Assembly (NCBI GenBank): GCA_037962975.1
Contig: CM075671.1
Span: forward strand, 42,804,501 to 42,868,500
Direction: 5' to 3'
DNA: 64,000 nt
DNA from: Clitoria ternatea
Lineage: Eukaryota > Streptophyta > Magnoliopsida > Fabales > Fabaceae
Under the pieces are notes generated by a model, which ran no database searches, was not told the origin of the DNA, and was given only the letters and a program-made list of their open reading frames with translations. A program made the translations under genes and the position numbers. Below, piece by piece: positions 31,428-42,839 of the stretch. How positions within the stretch are numbered: position 1 is the stretch's first letter; each line of letters begins with the position of its first letter.

Positions 31428-34139
31428 TCAAGGTGGATTAAACTCAAATACCACATCCTTTTGAAGCAGATTGGATAGTGGTCTAGCCTTCTTGTGCCTT
31501 TCCAAATTTTGCAGCAATTTTTCTTCTTGATTTTCATCAAGAGAAGTAAAGATTATCACCGGAAGCTCTTCATCATCTCCCAAGTATGAATACTTGAGGT
31601 TTTCAAGTATGAAATTTAGTTCCAGATTAGGTGCCTGCAAAGTAGATGGAACTAACAAAGCAGATTTGGATTCTTGCACCTCAAAAATTTTGTTAGAGTC
31701 TTCTTGAAAATTTGCATTTAGAACAGGTATTTCTATAGACTCTAAATCAGCAGTTATGTATTTGTCAATTTCAGCACAAATATGACAATTCTCAGAATTA
31801 TTGCATGCAAAACAACTGTATGAATCATCTATGTATTCCAAACCAACATCAGAAAAATGTTTAAAAACTAGTTCATCAATAATATCAATTTGGAAAACAG
31901 AATGATTTTCAGAAGGGTGTTTCATGGCATCTAAAATTTTAAATCTTACCTTAGTGTCACCAAATTCCATGGAAAGAGTTCCAGCATGGACATCAATTAT
32001 AGTTTTGGCTGTTTTCAAAAATGGTCTTCCCAAAATGATAGGAACAGGAATTTGAGGCATACCTTCTTCCATATCAAGTACAAAAAAGTCAGCAGGAAAG
32101 ACAAGTTGTTCTACCTGAACCAAAACATCCTCTATAACTCCAGCAGGATAGGCAGTGCTCCTATTGGCTAGCTGGATTACTACACCAGTAGGTTGTAAAT
32201 TTCCAAGAGACAAAGATTTAAAAACAGACATAGGCATAACATTTATTGAAGCTCCTAAATCTAACATACAATTTTCAAATTTGTTATTGCCTATGATACA
32301 AGGTATAGAAAACGTACCTGGATCCTTGCATTTCTCAGGAATATTTGAAACTTCTTTACTGAGCAGTGCAGATACATTTCTTCCCATGTTTATCCTTTCA
32401 TTCCCTTTGAGTCTCCTCTTGTGAGTACATAGTTCCTTCAGAAACTTAGCATACTTGGGGACTTGTTTGATTGCATCAAGAAGAGGTATATTTATTTCTA
32501 CTTTCCTGAAAGTATCCAAAATTTCTTTGTCTACTTCTTCCATCTTCTTGCTTGGAATTGCTTTTGGTGGGAAAGGAAGAGGGATATGAGATGGAATTTG
32601 GGGTGGTTGCTTCTCAGATTTCCTTGAGCTTGAAGAGGGCACATCATTCTCAACTGTTGTGGGCACATCATTTTGTTTTTCAGGTTCCTTAGGTATGGGT
32701 ATTTCAAGGTTCTTACCTGATCTTAACTGAATTGCGCTCACATTTCTTGGATTTGCAGCTGGTTGAGATGGTAATTTGTCAGAGTTTTGAGATTGCAACT
32801 GGCTTAATGATGAAGCCAATTGCCCAATTTGGTTGCTTAAACTCTGGATGGTAGCATCATTCCTCTGTTGATACTCCAAATTCTGCGCAGCCATTTGTTT
32901 CACCAGATCCTCCAAAGAAGGGCCACTCGTGGGTGGTTGAGGTGTAGGTCTTTGGAAGGTTGGTGCATTGTTTTGAAATGGAGGCTGGGGATTTTGTTGT
33001 TGGTTTCCCCATCTCAAATTTGGATGGTTCCTCCAACCTGGATTGTATCTATTGGTGGAAAGGTCATGGTTTTGTTGTGGTGGAGGTCTGTCATGGTAGA
33101 TGTTTGCTGCATAGGCTTGAGGACTATTATTATCCTTTTCTTGTAGAGAAGGACAACAATCAGTGGGGTGCTCTTGTGAAGAGCAGATTCCACACACTTT
33201 AGCAGTCATGGATTTTTGATTTACTGCCAATTGTGTGACTAGAGTGGTAAGAGCATCAAGTTTGCTCTCCAATTTAATTCCAGATGAACTAGAATTGGAA
33301 TCATACATAGGTTTGAAAGAATCATTTCTCACACCAAATTGTTGAGAATTGGATGCCATCTTCTCAATCAGGTTTCTTGCTTCAGCAGCAGTCATATCTC
33401 CTAGAGCTCCTCCACTTGCCGCATCAATCATATTGCGATCAACGTGGTGTAAACCTTCATAGAAGTACTGAAGAAGAAGTTGTTCAGAAATTTGGTGGTG
33501 AGGGCAACTTGCACAGAGTTTTTTAAATCTCTCCCAATATTCATAAAGACTTTCTCCAGAGAGTTGCCTAATGCCAGATATGTCTTTACGGATTGCAGTT
33601 GTTCTAGAGGCAGGAAAGAATTTTTCCAAGAACATTTTCTTTAAGTCATTCCAACTTGTGATTGATCTTGGAGCAAGGTAGTACAACCAATCCTTAGCAA
33701 CACCCTCTAAAGAATGAGGAAACGCTTTAAGATAGACATGGTCTTCTTGAACGTTTTGGGGTTTCATTGTGGAACACACAATGTGGAATTCTTTGAGGTG
33801 TTTGTGCGGATCTTCACCCGCAAGACCATGAAACTTAGGCAACAGGTGTATAAGTCCGGTCTTAAGAATAAAAGGGACATCCTCATCAGGATATTGAATA
33901 CACAAACTTTCGTAAGTGAATTCAGGAGCAGCTAGTTCTCTAAGAGTTCTTTCACGAGGTTCAGCCATATCAGAAAAACTAGCAGTACTTTCAACAGATT
34001 CAGAAAAAATACTATCACTATCAATATCAACAAAATTATTATTAAATCTAGCTTCTCTAACTAACCTATGAAAAGTTCTTTCAATTTCAGGATCAAATGA
34101 ATATAAATGCTCAAAAGTTCTTCTAGTCATACATAGCAT
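31428..34139 (-). CDS. gag-pro: Element A gag-protease polyprotein, 903 aa, intact
   Basis: Encodes capsid protein and an aspartic protease of an Athila-type element. Order from the N-terminus: a short Ser/Asp-rich leader; a Retrotrans_gag domain at about residues 70-260; a Cys/His knuckle of CX2CX4HX3C type; Pro/Gln-rich linkers; and a protease with the lineage-typical DLGAS active site around the last third. The last ~20 residues are a leftover of the RT/RNase H junction joined to the natural pol C-terminus. The frame is uninterrupted, whereas the same gag in element B has several stops. The ATG at 34139 is the first in frame; a second lies three codons later. The protein could package its own RNA if RT and integrase are supplied in trans. 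Confidence 0.9.
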   Translation of the reverse strand: MLCMTRRTFEHLYSFDPEIERTFHRLVREARFNNNFVDIDSDSIFSESVESTASFSDMAEPRERTLRELAAPEFTYESLCIQYPDEDVPFILKTGLIHLLPKFHGLAGEDPHKHLKEFHIVCSTMKPQNVQEDHVYLKAFPHSLEGVAKDWLYYLAPRSITSWNDLKKMFLEKFFPASRTTAIRKDISGIRQLSGESLYEYWERFKKLCASCPHHQISEQLLLQYFYEGLHHVDRNMIDAASGGALGDMTAAEARNLIEKMASNSQQFGVRNDSFKPMYDSNSSSSGIKLESKLDALTTLVTQLAVNQKSMTAKVCGICSSQEHPTDCCPSLQEKDNNSPQAYAANIYHDRPPPQQNHDLSTNRYNPGWRNHPNLRWGNQQQNPQPPFQNNAPTFQRPTPQPPTSGPSLEDLVKQMAAQNLEYQQRNDATIQSLSNQIGQLASSLSQLQSQNSDKLPSQPAANPRNVSAIQLRSGKNLEIPIPKEPEKQNDVPTTVENDVPSSSSRKSEKQPPQIPSHIPLPFPPKAIPSKKMEEVDKEILDTFRKVEINIPLLDAIKQVPKYAKFLKELCTHKRRLKGNERINMGRNVSALLSKEVSNIPEKCKDPGTFSIPCIIGNNKFENCMLDLGASINVMPMSVFKSLSLGNLQPTGVVIQLANRSTAYPAGVIEDVLVQVEQLVFPADFFVLDMEEGMPQIPVPIILGRPFLKTAKTIIDVHAGTLSMEFGDTKVRFKILDAMKHPSENHSVFQIDIIDELVFKHFSDVGLEYIDDSYSCFACNNSENCHICAEIDKYITADLESIEIPVLNANFQEDSNKIFEVQESKSALLVPSTLQAPNLELNFILENLKYSYLGDDEELPVIIFTSLDENQEEKLLQNLERHKKARPLSNLLQKDVVFEFNPP

Positions 34140-34199
34140 ACAACAAGATATTTGATCATGATGAGCAATAAATCATAAGAATCCTAAATCATGCAAGAG

Positions 34200-34290
34200 A
34201 AATAAAATAAACAAACAAACAAACAAAAAAAAAAAAAAATTTTTTTTTTTTTAATTAAAATTTTCTTTTTTTTTTTTTTTTAATTAATTT
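34200..34290. repeat. A/T homopolymer-rich leader of element A
   Basis: A CAAA repeat followed by long A and T runs between the PBS and the gag start. It may be the untranslated leader, and replication slippage is likely here. Confidence 0.7.
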
Positions 34291-34320
34291 AAAACAAGCG
34301 TTTTTCCTAAAGATCGTTGA

Positions 34321-34338
34321 TCCCCGGCTGCGGCGCCA
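34321..34338 (-). other. Element A primer binding site
   Basis: On the minus strand TGGCGCCGCAGCCGGGGA lies five bases inside the 5' LTR boundary. This is the TGGCGCC-type PBS of Athila-like elements, usually ascribed to an Asp tRNA. The strand of this site fixes the element's orientation. Confidence 0.85.
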
Positions 34339-34343
34339 AAATT

Positions 34344-36083
34344 TGACGTTTTAATTTTTGCAGTCGTTATTCCGTCAAATTAGTACATTAAAATTAATGA
34401 ACGTAGTACTAGGGTGTCAACCTAGGTCGTTCTCTCAAGGATCAACACAGAAATTTAGGAAAAATCAAGTCTTAAACTAATTTTTAACAATTAAAAATAA
34501 AAACTAAACAACTAAAAATTTTTACAAACATAAGTTCACTAACATACAATTGGGGGGGGTTTGATTGCTTTTTGTTGTCACAATTAAAATTAAAACAAGG
34601 TAAATAAAGGATTTAAAACAATAAATAACAAGCGATTGATTTTCTTGGAGTATTGTAAATAAATTTATCCTTGGTTCACTAAAGATAACTTGTATACTTA
34701 TTAATGTTAATTTCTTAGCTCAATTTGAATTGATCAACTAAGCGTCTTTTTCAATTCACAATTCCTTTACTTTCATTTAAAAATGAATATTTGAATCAAG
34801 CATCCTAATTAAGCAAAAGGAGTCAAGATCTTAAAATCTAGGAATTATTGAGCATACATAAGAACATCGCCTATATACATAATCTATTCTCAAATTATGG
34901 AATTAAGCAAACCATAATTATTAAAAGTGATTATGAAAATATTCATTAAGCATGTATATTTCCTTAATCCATTCTAATTTGAAATCTTATTTAACTCCAT
35001 TTGAATAACTAAACCGATTAAGCATACAAATTTAATTAAACAAAATGGAATTAAATAAGTAGAGAATGATTATGAAGAAATAACAATAATAAAAGCATAC
35101 TATATTAAAATTAATGACCTCAAAATTACATTACAACATTCTCCAAGAAAATCAATCTAAGGGTTTTAGCCCTCCATAATTACAACTACAACAATAAAAC
35201 TAACCCGGAAATGGAGAAGTTGCTGGAGAAACTCCAACAAAGAAGAGAAGCAGAGAACGTGTGAAGAAGGGAGGAATTGAAGAATGAATGAAGAATGGTG
35301 TGTTACAAGCCTTCCTCTTGTGCCTATTTATAGGAATCAGAAAGCAAAACTGTGCCATAAAATATTTCAATGGAAGGAGCACTCTTCATTAATCAATTCA
35401 ATGGTGCTCCATGATCAGCTAAGTGCTCAATGATATGCTTTAGTGTTGTTTCCACTTTGATAATGCGTTATCTGATGTTTCCACTGATGGATTTGTGCCT
35501 GAATCGATTCATCTAGGCAATTTTTGGGCAATTTTACACATAGGAATCGATTCCTCAGGGGTGGGAATCGATTCCCAAGCACATGAATCGATTCATGCTT
35601 GTTTGAATCGATTCCCAGGCCTTTAAAATACATATGAATCGATTCACAGGGGTGGGGAATCGATTCCTAGCTGTATGAATCGATTCCCAGGGTGCTTGAA
35701 TCGATTCCTTGCTGTATGAATCGATTCCCAGGGTACTTGAATCGATTCCTTGCTGTTCTTTTGTGTGGGAATCGATTCCCACATTGGTGAATCGATTCCC
35801 AGACCTGTTCTGGTGCTTTTCTCGCATTTTTGACCATTTCTTGAGTCGTGGCTTCTTTCGTTTGACCTGTGGTAATTATTTTTTAATTACAGGCTTAATC
35901 ACACACTACAAAACAAGAGAAAACCAACTTTTATTAAAAATTTATCCTTAATTCATTTTAAAATTAAATATTAAATAAAGCTCAAATGATGAAAATGTGT
36001 TAAAGTGCAGTATATTACACACTAAGTGATGGCAAATTATACACATTTAAATTGAGGAATTAAGGATAAATCATGCATCATCA
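34344..36083 (-). repeat. Element A 5' LTR (right copy)
   Basis: 1740 bp, near-identical to the left copy. Minus-strand TATA box CCTATAAATAGG at 35323-35334; GAATCGATTC array at about 35511-35798, just upstream of it in transcription direction. Confidence 0.93.
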
Positions 36084-36088
36084 GTAGC

Positions 36089-37570
36089 CAAGGGCCTTGC
36101 ATGGCTGTATTCGAGTCTGTTCTCCACTCCTTTGGTGAGTATGAGCTTAAATGTGGCCTAAGAGCTGAAGGCATTGAGTTAACGGGTTTTTATATTCTGA
36201 CCCATAGGTAGTAGGTTAAGCAACGAAAGGCTGAGTGACGGAGCTGAGACTGCGAATCCCGTGCCCAGAGGAAGGGACCGACACTGAGAGCAGATCATCG
36301 AAGCGTGGAATCGAGGTAAGGGGGTGTTTGGGTTATGATTAATTAGAATAGGATTTACCTCCTATCCGAGCCGTTGAATGGTATGAACAGGGTAAGAAAA
36401 CGTTATTGAATGTTGTTGTGTGCCTATGTTTGTGTATGTGTGACTGTGTACACCGATCAGTTGAGGATCGGGTGTGTGGCTGAGTTGATTATGAAATGAG
36501 CTTGAAATATTTAATGTTGAGATGATCGGTGTTATAATGTGAATCCGGGTTTGACAAGCAGGTCACCCGAGTGATGAGAAAGTGATGTTAATGGCCAGGT
36601 TTGATATGTGAAATGTGAACTGTATGTATAACTATGGGGTGTGGGACGGCCGACGGTATGTTATAGCCCCTTATTTCTGGCTCCCGTGGTTTTTATGCCC
36701 AGTTGAGCTACCCAGTGGTCAAGTAGGACCCAGTGGTCGAGGTGGAGAGTCAAGCAGGACTCAGTGAACCAAGCAGGGTTCACGGGGTGTCAAGTAAGAC
36801 CCCCAGCTGAAGGCTGATCCTTTAGTATCCGGATACTAGGAGTCAGATTGCATAAGAGTCAGTGGTGATTATCGATGAATTTGATATATTTGCTAAGTTA
36901 AGTGGATGTGTTCATTGTGTGTAATGTGCTATAATTTCCGAGTGTGACTCGATAAATCTCCGAGTGAAAATTTAATATATTTGATGAGTATGAATTGTTA
37001 TCTTACTGAATGCTGTTGTTGGGTTTGCCGAGTGAACTACTATGATTTCTGAATGAGACTTATATATATATATATATATATATTTAAATTGTTAAATTCT
37101 GCTCTATATTAATTATGATGCCAAACACTCACCCTTGTTGTTATTTTAATTTAGTAACCAGTGACAGGGAGGAAGCCGGAGCCATGGAGTCGCGCCAAGG
37201 AGGAGATCGATGCCAAGGCCCGAGTGATTTTGAGTGATTGTGTAGAGTATATGTGTGTATAAGGAGTTTCCGAGCGTTTATTATTATCTGTGTGCCAACT
37301 TAATTTGAATCGGATGCGAATTTATATTTTAAAATACATGGATCTTTATGTTTTCTTGTTTGCTGTGACAGCTCATTAACTAACGGATTCATTCCCGAGT
37401 GGGGGATAACCGAGAGACCCCATTCCGGGTGGAAGGTTAGAATGTCCCGAGTGGGATTGGTTGGGAGAGAGTTCTGAGTGAAGAAAGTGTGTAAAGATTC
37501 CGAGTGAAGAAGGTGTATCATGATTCCGAGTGAAGAAAAGTTGGATGTGTCCGAGGGGAAATCTGAGTTT
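36089..37570 (+). repeat. G1 3' LTR, piece 2 (between A and C)
   Basis: Continues the G1 LTR from the site of A to the site of C. It includes the TA tract near 37060-37082 and most of the CCGAGTGA field. It ends at AGTTT, the target site of C. Confidence 0.92.
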
Positions 37571-39452
37571 TGTAACATCCCGAATTTTATAAAAATGAAT
37601 AATTGAGGAGAATGAATAATAAATAATTGTATATGAGTGGATTTGTGTCCCAAAAATCTTGGGATGACTAAATTGGGATTTATTATGGATATTTATGATT
37701 TACTGAGCTTAAGTGAGATAAAATTATACCCGGTTAGAATATGAGTGCCGGACAAAGTATCTCCGAATGAGATGCCGTTGGTCAGGGCTGTTAAGAATAT
37801 TATTGGGAATCCGAATCGATATTCGGAATAATTTTTAGAATTAGTATTGAGCCCGAATTGTGAGCCTGTTTATTTTAAAACGATGAAATTTTAATGGAGA
37901 ATTAAAAATTAAAACCCAAAAGCCCATTCCTCTCTTCCTATTTTCGTTGGGTTCTTGCCCTCATTTGGAAAAGGACACTTCTTCTTGTTCTCTTATTCTC
38001 CTTCTCCATTTCCTATTTTTCTTCTCTCCAAACACCTAAGCCGTGTGGAGTCTTTCCCTCCTCCACCATTTTCGTTTTCATTAAGGCTTGAAGGAGAAGC
38101 TTGTGGCTGGAATTTCTTTCCCCTCTTCTTCATATTTTCGTGTGGCTCTCTCTTCCTTGGGAGCTCATGGCCAACTCTTGGTTGAGGTAAGTTCCTCACT
38201 ATTCTTTATGAGTTTATGCCTTAGATTTTGGTTCTTGGTATTTGAGAGAGTGTTCATTTCATAAGGGTTGTTGGGAGAAGCTTTATATGAGGAAACCCTA
38301 AGGTAGGGTGTTGTTATTATGGCATTAATGTTGGGTTGTTATAGGTGCATGGAATTAATACTTGGATGGGGGAAAATAAATGAGCATTTATGATGTTGAT
38401 GGGTTTTTAGTGAAACCCTAACTTTAATAAATTGGGGAAAGTGTGAAATGTGTGTAGAATGTAGGTTTAATGACATTGGAGAATGATATTAATGATGAAA
38501 GATGGCCATTGATGGTGATTAATGAGCATGGGTAAATGTTATTGGGTTTTGATGAAAACCCTAGCCCTAAGAATTTAGGGAAATGGATATTGTATAGCTT
38601 GAAAGGTTGAATTGAATGTTAATGGGTGATGTTTAGTGATGAGTGTTATGAATGTGGAATGTGAGGGATTGGTGTGAAAAGATTGTGACTTGATGAGGTT
38701 CTAAACCATTGTGGTTATTGAAGGATATGAGAGCTAAGTTGAATATTGAGTAACAATGTGATGGTGATGTTGTTGGGTTTAGTTGGCCTTTTATGATCTA
38801 GAGGATCTTGGCTTTGGGAAAGAAATTCCCGAAGCCTAACACAATTGCATATGTTGGTGTTTAGCAAGTCTAGGACTTGAGGTTGAGCTTTATGATAAGC
38901 TAGCAAGTGTTTAGAATTATAATGGTTATTAATTACGTGAATATACTTGCATATGGTATGTAGATTGTATTCCGGGTGATGCAATAGAGCATTCAGAGCA
39001 TTGGAATCATTTCGGCTCTTCCCTCGAGGTAGGAGAGGAGTTAACATTCAAATTGCATGAGTAAATTCGATAGTGATTGTTGTATGTGATGAATACTCAT
39101 GCTTGCCTTGCCATGTGTATGTATTGAATTAATTGAATTGGCAAGTTGATGATTATTGAGGATGATGTGTGAGAATATGTGGATTTGTTGTGGCAAGGTA
39201 TGAATATATGTATATAAGATGATGATGAGTTTGAATTCAACATGAATAATATGTTTGAAATGTAAATCGATAAGAATGAGTGTATGAACAGGTGGTATAT
39301 GCCTTTTATAATGTGTAAGAACTTGGATAGGTCTAAATTTGACTTATAATGAGAACTTCCGAGTGAGAGTGCTTGGAACGAGGTGTATATGCCTCACATG
39401 TTATATATGATGGTGTATAATTTTGTATTTCCTGCAGGGATTCTGCAGAACT

Positions 39453-39635
39453 TGCTCAAGCGAGTGAGAATCTCGCCCGAGCGTGATTGTTATAGTAAAT
39501 GGGATTTGCTACTGGCCCGAATTCGCTCAGGCGAATGGCCATTTCGCCTAAGCGGGATTGTTAATAGAATCAGGGGTAGCCACTGGACAAAATCCGCCTA
39601 AGCGAAGGATCTTGGGGATAGTATTCGCCCAAGCG
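39453..39635. repeat. CGCTYRAGCG quasi-palindrome array 1 in element C LTR
   Basis: Six members are centred near 39457, 39478, 39528, 39549, 39599 and 39630. Steps are 21, 50, 21, 50 and 31 bp. Members vary at the two central and flanking bases (GCTCAAGC, GCCCGAGC, GCTCAGGC, GCCTAAGC). The same array is in the 3' LTR at about 59119-59301. Confidence 0.8.
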
Positions 39636-39716
39636 AGATGAGTGAATGGAGAATGGGTGAGATCCTGGACAAGTTCTGTCCGAACGGGAGTTTTGAAAAC
39701 AATTTAAGTTGTGGTG

Positions 39717-40290
39717 AATTTCCGAGTGAAATTCCGAGTGACCTATGTCCGAATCAGGACCTTCCAAGTGAGGGAGTGGATATAATTCCGAGTGAGAGGT
39801 CTCCCTGTATGATATCCCGAGCAGTAGAGTTCCGAGTGGGAATTTCCGAGTTCAAAGTGACTCGTTCCGAGTGGAGTCCCTCCGTGTGTGTAATTCCGAG
39901 TGGGGATGGCACCGATTGGGGATATATGGTGTGTTTGTCCAGAAGTATTCTGGAATAACTTCACTCGTGTGAAAAAGAAAGGAAGTCGGTTTTTGGAATA
40001 AATTACCGAGTGAGAAAAGACTCGGTCTGGATTATTTTGCAGAGTGGAAACCCGAGTCAGTGATGGTCGGTCTTGGAATTAATTTGCCGAGTGAAAGACC
40101 ACTCGAGAGAAGAGTCGGTTTTGAAATAATTCGCCGAGTGAAGATCGATCAGGTGTTGAGTCGGTGTGAGGGTGAATTACCGAGTGAATGACCGATCGAG
40201 TGATAAGTCAGCTTTAATGTAAATTGCCGAGTGAAGGACCGAATGAGAGGAATCGGTTCTGGAATAACTTTCCCGAGTGCAAAATCGAGT
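39717..40290 (+). repeat. CCGAGTGA field in element C LTR
   Basis: About 20 copies of CCGAGTG(A/G) or variants, with several steps of 13-15 bp and 28-29 bp. The related field in G1 suggests shared origin or shared function of these LTR modules. Confidence 0.7.
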
Positions 40291-40319
40291 GTTGGGAAGG
40301 ACGACCTCTGGTCGGATTT

Positions 40320-40528
40320 CGCTTAAACGAGTGGATACCTCGCTCAAGCGAGTGAGTATAGAATTCCTTACTGGATAATTCTCGCCTGAGCGAGTGGCTG
40401 GTTGAAGGGAGCCTCGCTCGAGCGAATATATTTGGGAATGCTTACTGGAACGATTTCGCCCGAGCGAGCTGAGGCGCTCAAGCGAGATGGGCTGTCTCGC
40501 TCAAGCGAATGTGGGCCTCGCTTGAGCG
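40320..40528. repeat. CGCTYRAGCG quasi-palindrome array 2 in element C LTR
   Basis: Eight members are centred near 40324, 40345, 40387, 40419, 40461, 40479, 40502 and 40523. Steps are 21, 42, 32, 42, 18, 23 and 21 bp. A TATA-like GATATAAATATG lies about 100 bp further at 40626-40638. Confidence 0.8.
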
Positions 40529-41001
40529 AGTGAACACTGATAGTATTTTTCCCTTCTTTTCTCGATTCTGATGGTATTGGGCCTTCTTCCCCTTATCTTG
40601 TGCGATACCTGAGGGAACGTATAAGGATATAAATATGCCTATAATATCATTGGGTGGTGATGGATAACGATTGAGAGATTGAGAAAATTTGTTAATACCC
40701 ATAATATGCATAATGTGAAACATGAATTCTTAACCACCAAGAATAAAGTGAGTGAGAACAATGTCAAGGGTTTGACGTTGAGTTATGGGATTGTACCTCC
40801 GAGTGATTATGAACCCTTCATGGGAATGATTGAATAGCAAGGTGTATGTTAATAACCGAATAAATCGGAGATGACAATTATGATGGGTTGAAAACCACTA
40901 AATGAATGTATAATGGCATTGATGAATAATGAGAAATATTATGACACCCTTGTGGTTGATACAAGTAATTGACTTGTATGTGTGTGAGGCAATGATGGTT
41001 G

Positions 41002-41002
<1 letters not shown>

Positions 41003-41042
<40 letters not shown>
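41003..41042. repeat. TA microsatellite, length-variable between C LTRs
   Basis: About 40 bp here but only about 15 bp in the 3' LTR (60669-60683). This shows slippage after insertion. Confidence 0.9.
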
Positions 41043-41045
<3 letters not shown>

Positions 41046-41340
41046 CGAGAACACCTTGTTGATACATGTATGGCTTGATATTATGATTGTTTGCTATGCC
41101 TTTTGATATCCATGTGTGGATTGTTATGAATGATGGTTGTGGCCATTGGATGCCAATTATTTGAATGATGTGCCTTGAAGGGCTTTAAAAATGATTATGT
41201 ATGATTATTGAATTGCCAAATTAAAATATACCCTAATTGAGAGGGTGAGCTATCCTTGCGAGGTTGTTGGGCACATGCATTATTGTATTGTTGCATTCAT
41301 GGCATAGCATGGCATTGATATGTATTATTGTTGAATATAT

Positions 41341-41700
41341 CACCTTGCGGGGTGCCACGAAGGGTATATCCCGGAGTGAAGAGGATGTTATCTTATTATT
41401 GTTATTGAATTATTATTAAAGAATCACCTTGCGGGGTACCACAAAGGGTATATCCCGGAGTGAAGAGGACGTTGTCCTATTGTTATTGAATTATTATTAA
41501 AGAATCACCTTGCGGGGTGCCACAAAGGGTATATCCCGGAGTGAAGAGGACGTTGTCCTGTTGTTATTGAATTATTATTAAAGAATCACCTTGCGGGGTG
41601 CCACGAAGGGTATATCCCGGAGTGAAGAGGACGTTATCCTATTGTTGTTGAATAAATCACCTTGCGGGGTGCCACGAAGGGTGTATCCCTGAGTGATGAT
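41341..41700 (+). repeat. ~81-bp tandem repeat, five copies, in element C 5' LTR
   Basis: Copies beginning CACCTTGCGGGGT start at 41341, 41425, 41506, 41587 and 41658, so periods are 84, 81, 81 and 71 bp. Each contains GGGTATATCCC and GAGTGAAGAGGA. The 3' LTR has six copies. Confidence 0.9.
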
Positions 41701-42827
41701 GATAATTTAAGTGATTGTGATTATTGTTGAATTTGAAAATCGGATCCGTTGCATATGCATTAAACAGTTGACATATGCATTAGCCTTAAGACCATGGCAT
41801 TTGAGATGGGATGACCACGAGTGATGAGAAACCCCTTGCGAGGAGGTAATGAGCAAAGCCATAATGAAATAATGATGATAATGATTATGAGTGCCCTTGT
41901 TGATAAGTGGCAAAGAGACTATGTATGTGATTGTGTATATGTTGTGCTTATTTATAATATGAATTGCGATTCATGAGGCTTGTATGCCTATTATAATAAT
42001 GAGATAATGAATGAATGATAATTTAATGATTTTAAAGCAAAGCACACATGACGTTGTATGCATATACACATGATCACAATATATATATATTATTCGTCAT
42101 TTTGAATGTATAACTCATTCTCCCATGTGGTCTCCTTTTTAGCATTGTGATATAGGTTGGCATGGGATGAGTTTAGATTTTAATTAAAGCTTGGGTGAAG
42201 GTAAATAGTGGTAGAGGAAGTGCCTTGGCCGGCATCATTTATGGATTCTTGTATAGTGAATGAATTGTTTATGAGAATATAGATAATTTAGAGATTTTGG
42301 ATATGTATAAAGATAATCCCTTTGAATTGTGGATGGTGAATATATATGTAGAATGTGAGAGATGATTTGATATGTAATAGAAGGATTAAAATTGAATGAT
42401 GTTCATTGATGATTGAGATAGTCGGGTAAATATCCCCGAATGTAGATGTATATGTATGTATATATATATGTATTTATCTTAGGCAATGCATGTGATTGCG
42501 GAATGTGCATGAATGTGATAAAGTAATAGGTTTGCATGCTTGCCTAGCCTTTTCTCATATCGTCATATATGGGACTAGGCGTGTGCCCGATATACACATT
42601 CTTCCGCTGTAAACTTTATTATTTTTGTATACCGTTATGGGCATTTTAGTTATCGATCCAGCTTTAGGTTATTTAATCTTACTCTTGGGTTTTCTGTGAT
42701 TTGGGTCTTGATGTGATCATGGTGGTGTCTTGGAAATATTTTCAAACGCGAAAAATTTATTCGCAATTTTATTAATTATGACGATCACATCGGGATTCGA
42801 GTACAGAAAATCAAGGGTGTTATATTC

Positions 42828-42839
42828 TGGTATCAGAGC
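42828..42839 (+). other. Element C primer binding site (initiator Met tRNA)
   Basis: TGGTATCAGAGC, three bases after the 5' LTR end. Confidence 0.92.

Larger units (their letters stand above)
28351..36083 (-). mobile_element. Element A: Athila-type Gypsy element reduced to gag-protease (TR-GAG-like), minus strand
   Basis: Bounded by TGACGTTTTAA...CATCATCA with target duplication GTAGC at 28346-28350 and 36084-36088. LTRs are 28351-30089 (1739 bp) and 34344-36083 (1740 bp). Only three differences were seen by eye, so it is very young. The PBS and Gag show it is transcribed from right to left. The interior has one intact 903-aa gag-protease ORF but no reverse transcriptase, RNase H or integrase. 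These were removed by two in-frame deletions (see findings). It must depend on enzymes from a related element such as an intact relative of B. Confidence 0.95.
37571..42824 (+). repeat. Element C 5' LTR
   Basis: 5254 bp. Contains a pyrimidine-rich leader (37925-38160), a splice-donor-like GAGGTAAGTT at about 38184, two CGCTYRAGCG arrays around a CCGAGTGA field (39453-40528), a TA tract (41003-41042) and an ~81-bp tandem repeat (41341-41700). Short frames inside it occur in both LTRs with frame-breaking differences and are not genes. Confidence 0.92.

Noticed and set aside
32868..33202. Plus-strand frames opposite element A gag
   Set aside because: Antisense shadows of the Pro/Gln-rich gag linker.
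40626..40638. TATA-like GATATAAATATG after element C's second palindrome array as the main promoter
   Set aside because: The leader-like pyrimidine tract and splice-donor-like site sit about 2.5 kb earlier in the LTR, so the main start is probably there. This TATA may be chance in AT-rich DNA.
41003..41042. TA tract as a functional matrix attachment or origin element
   Set aside because: Simple microsatellite whose length differs between the two LTRs, consistent with slippage only.
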